Origin: Laguncularia racemosa
Lineage: Eukaryota > Streptophyta > Magnoliopsida > Myrtales > Combretaceae
Assembly: GCA_037954665.1 (NCBI GenBank)
Contig: JBBMOL010000021.1
Location: 2,790,001 to 2,854,000, forward strand
Direction: 5' to 3'
DNA length: 64,000 nt
In this document: piece by piece, positions 61,101-64,000 of the stretch
Layout: each line of letters starts with the position of its first letter
Numbering within the stretch: the stretch's first letter is position 1
The notes under the pieces: model-generated
Told to the model about the DNA's origin: nothing
Databases searched by the model: none
Seen by the model: the letters and a program-made list of their open reading frames with translations, nothing else
Translations under genes and position numbers: made by a program

Positions 61101-61480
61101 ATTGTAACCACACTTTAGTACTTGTATGAGCAAGAAAATTAGTTATCCCAAACCAGATTGTAACATTGCATAAAAACAAAACATAATGAAGAAAAGGAAC
61201 AAAAGATTGACAACCCAAAAATAGTTTCAAGGGAGCGGTTATCTTAAATTAACCAACGTCATCTTCTTAATTCTACTTGCAAATGTCAAGAAACATGAAG
61301 AGAGAGAGTTAGCAAAAACCCTAATTCTTACGATAGAGGAAATGAGAGAAATTAAGAAAGAGAGAGTAGAAATTACCAAGTGAAACAACTCTACACCAAT
61401 GCTTTAGTTTTTAGTATAGTTTAAGGTTTGACTTGTGGACTTGGGCCGAATAGTAAAGGTCTTAACAATTTGGTGCTCTC
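58134..61480. other. Gene-free stretch downstream of the P450
   Basis: A-rich low complexity lies at 58,560-58,610. A G+C-rich island at about 59,100-59,220 (GGCGTCCAGGGGGTGTTGCC, CCCCTGCTGGGGCG) stands out from its AT-rich surroundings and looks like part of a dispersed repeat. (ATT)n lies at about 60,058-60,081. No gene was recognised. Confidence 0.45.
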
Positions 61481-61689
61481 ATCCTTCTAACAATTATGGC
61501 ATTGAAGCTATGATCTTCCAATCATAAATCTAACATGTGCATCATCAATAATATGCTTTTTGGCAATATAGCAACAAAGTAAAAGGTTAGAACAATTAGA
61601 GGTGAATTAAACTAGTACTTTGCATTATCTTCATGATCATGATACAAAATCATCATATTCACACTCTACTGACAATATTTTGAAAGGGA

Positions 61690-61960
61690 ATGAATTGAAA
61701 TTACCTAAATTTTGTGGCCATGATCCTTTAGGATGGTTTTCAAGGCTAAGCAACTCTATAATTTTCACAATACACTAGAAAATCAAAGAATTCTTATTAC
61801 CTCATTTGCAATGGAAAGTAAACATCTCAATAGTATCAATGGATGCATAAAATAATCATTTGAGTACATGGTCATATTTCAAATATGCATTAGAAATGAG
61901 GCTTGGACCTTTTGAATAGGGGAATTCAAGCAATTTGAGGATAATAAATTTAACAACCGA
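61690..61960 (+). pseudogene. Ty3/gypsy gag fragment
   Basis: The plus strand reads NELKLPKFCGHDPLGWFSRL, later LSTWSYFKYALEMRLGPFE, the order and spacing of gypsy gag (KLP-F-G-DP-GW ... W--F--AL--RFGP). Stops intervene. TTGGTGCTCTCATCC at about 61,469 upstream may be the decayed primer site. Confidence 0.65.
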
Positions 61961-62239
61961 CCCCTTAACTAGCTAACGAGATACTGTTGAGCCAATGACA
62001 TTAAATAAAAACACTTCTTGGAAGGCAGCCTAAGTTTAGTTTTACTTGATTTAGTTTAGATTAGTTCAGTTTAGTTGGTTTGATTTTCTCATCTTTTTTC
62101 AATTCCAAATTTTTTATTTTTTTTACATTGGGTTACTCTTAAAAAAAAAAATTACACTGGATCCATGTCTTAGGAAAGAATGTGTACAAGATGACAATTT
62201 GAATGATGACAAGAAAGTGAAACAAGAGAAAAAAGGAGC

Positions 62240-63370
62240 TGATGGTAGCAAGTACAGTCGTGTACGAAGGTGTGCAGAATTGCATGCCTCAACACATGTC
62301 TATGACATAAAAGCAAGGTTAACATGCTCAATAGCACCCTCATGCTAGTGGCTATGTCAACAAACACGCCTAATAGCATGACCCAAGCATGATCGTGTTA
62401 AATAAAAAAAGAAAAGAAATTAATTTACGAGAGATATATGCCTAAGTAAACAAGCATATATTTGGTTGTGTCAAATTTGAGGAACAAATGCACATAAAGT
62501 TACATGAGCATCGACACGCCTGTGGCGATACTCGTGCTAGGTAAGTACTAAAATGCATAGAGATATACATGGTTAATTGACATGCCCATGCCAATAGCCA
62601 TGCCTAATACAAAATAAATCGATGCACTCACTTGAACGGCTATGCCAGTGATCGTGTCAACCCACTAACCACAAGTTGGATTGTATCCAAAGGTAACATG
62701 CCTAAGAATATGCCCGTAAGTAGGCATGTGTTAGCTTTTGATATGTCTAAATAGCATGATAAACATTGATATTGCATGGATTAGCTTTTAATTCTAATAT
62801 TTAGTGTTTGTAATGCATTGAATATGATTGGCTAAAGAGTATGCTAAGGGTAGATAAGCTTTTATGATGAATGCAATTTGTTTAAAAGTGTAAATTTAGT
62901 GATTATTATATGTAGTAAAGTAATGGGTAAAATAATATTGTCTTTGATCTTTAATACTTATCTTTACTTGAGGATAAACAAAAGCTTAAATGTGGAGGAG
63001 TTTGATAAGTATTATAAAACACTTATTATTTGTAATTTTTATACTATCTTCAGTTTAATTTTGGAATATCTTGCATGGATATTACACTTAATTAGTCTTT
63101 ATTTTGATTTCAAGGCTTTAAAATGTAACTTTTGATAAAATAAAACAAAGTCACATAATTTATACGCAAATCGGAGAAAAAATGTCAAAGTTATAGAATT
63201 AGGAGGTTAGACATAGTCAATAGCATGGTCATGTTAGAGGCCATGCCAAAGTGTACGGTTAGTGACATGCCCATATTGGAGGATGTGTTAATGTCGATTT
63301 TTGGAGATTTTTGAGAAATTTCAAGATAAGAGATACATGAGTATTTGCACGACTGTGTAATGATCATGTC
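62240..63370. repeat. Degenerate CATGxC/GxCATG palindromic word array
   Basis: Words such as GTCGTGTACG, ATGCTAGTGGCTATGTC, ACACGCCT, GCATGATCGTGTT, CGGCTATGCCAGTGATCGTGTC and AGCATGGTCATGTTAGAGGCCATGCC recur throughout. They resemble the array at 30,105-30,352 and look like eroded ACACGGCCGTGT repeats of plant gypsy elements. Confidence 0.5.
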
Positions 63371-63539
63371 AAGCAAATATTTCAATTTTCAAATCGATTA
63401 CCCAAGTTGAATTTCACTTTCCTAGAGAATAATTCATCATGAGGATTCGATTTTCCTTTTGAAAAGCCAAGTTTCCTATTTCTTAAAGACGTAATTTCTA
63501 CCTATTAGAGCATTATTTCCTCATCTATGCAAATTCTAT

Positions 63540-64000
63540 TCTATTCAAGGAAACTACAACTTTCCTAAATGAGCATCATTTAACCAGTAAATAAGGTAGA
63601 GTTCCAGCTTTGAGACACATAGAGTTTTAGAGTAACAATAGAGTAGTTATAGATTTTTATTGTTATTCTTATTTTATTGATGTCCTTCTTTATGCATTAT
63701 TTTTATAGTTTTTCTTTTAATTTTAGCATGTCGTAAGCTTAATTTTCTTTAATACTAGGGTATGATGAACCTTGGAATGAACAAGTAATTTTCTGATTTA
63801 TTATTCAATAAAATTATTGATATTGTTTGATCTAATTATGTGTGCCTTATTGTTTTCAAATTAATATTATTAGTGTATTAATTTGATATTTGATTTCACT
63901 CATGGAGATTGAGAGGTCTTGTATTTGAATAGATCTAGTATAATTGGAATGAGTTATACATAATCCTAGAAATAGGATGACATAAATATTCCGAAATAGG
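63540..64000. mobile_element. LTR-like terminal segment, runs off the window
   Basis: The phrase at 63,940-64,000 (TGGAATGAGTTATACATAATCCTAGAAATAGGATGACATAAATATTCCGAAATAGG) and the preceding T-rich stretch look like a gypsy LTR or internal edge known from plant repeats. No partner LTR is visible in the window, so the boundary is unknown. Confidence 0.35.

Noticed and set aside
1..64000. tRNA, rRNA, CRISPR arrays, prokaryotic operons
   Set aside because: None found by reading; the window is plant nuclear DNA.

Overview
The window is nuclear DNA of a flowering plant, most likely a woody eudicot: AT-rich intergenic sequence, spliced genes with GT-AG and occasional GC-AG introns, plant-specific families (GH17-X8 glucanase, violaxanthin de-epoxidase-related protein, CYP71D-type P450) and LINE, Ty3/gypsy and Ty1/copia remnants. 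There are no bacterial operons, CRISPR arrays or recognisable tRNA or rRNA genes. The exact species cannot be read from the sequence.

Layout. (1) 1-16.9 kb, plus strand: the 3' half (15 exons, about 1608 codons) of a very large spatacsin-like (SPG11-type) gene. Its seventh intron holds a 5'-truncated, decayed L1-type LINE with a clear target-site duplication. (2) 19.4-21.0 kb, plus strand: an intact two-exon GH17 beta-1,3-glucanase with an X8 domain and a predicted GPI tail. (3) 21.6-24.5 kb, minus strand: an intact two-exon violaxanthin de-epoxidase-related gene, tail to tail with the glucanase. (4) 24.6-54 kb: a long gene-poor, transposon-rich tract. Its centre is a nested structure: an old Ty3/gypsy polyprotein element on the minus strand (32.2-33.3 and 43.8-46.6 kb) is split by a 10.47-kb LTR element (33,322-43,788) with about 683-bp LTRs, a PBS, a PPT and an ACTAT target duplication. 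This inner element has only gag-protease coding remnants and, in place of pol, fragments of at least three ordinary plant genes: an intron-less DEAD-box RNA helicase, a DUF1645-type protein, and an antisense GR1/COM1 (CtIP/Sae2-type) coiled-coil piece. A small copia remnant follows at 46.6-48.4 kb. (5) 54.3-58.1 kb, plus strand: an intact two-exon cytochrome P450 of the CYP71D type. (6) 58.1-64 kb: repeats, including a gypsy gag remnant and repeats rich in degenerate CATGGCCATGT-like motifs.

The four cellular genes look functionally independent: trafficking/lysosome-type scaffold, cell-wall callose turnover, plastid lipocalin-like protein, and specialised-metabolism P450. The best candidate for something undescribed is the non-autonomous gag-only LTR element carrying several unrelated host-gene fragments. 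Other points worth checking are two GC-AG introns and a duplicated splice acceptor in the spatacsin-like gene, and a strong G-quadruplex/i-motif tract just after the glucanase stop codon.
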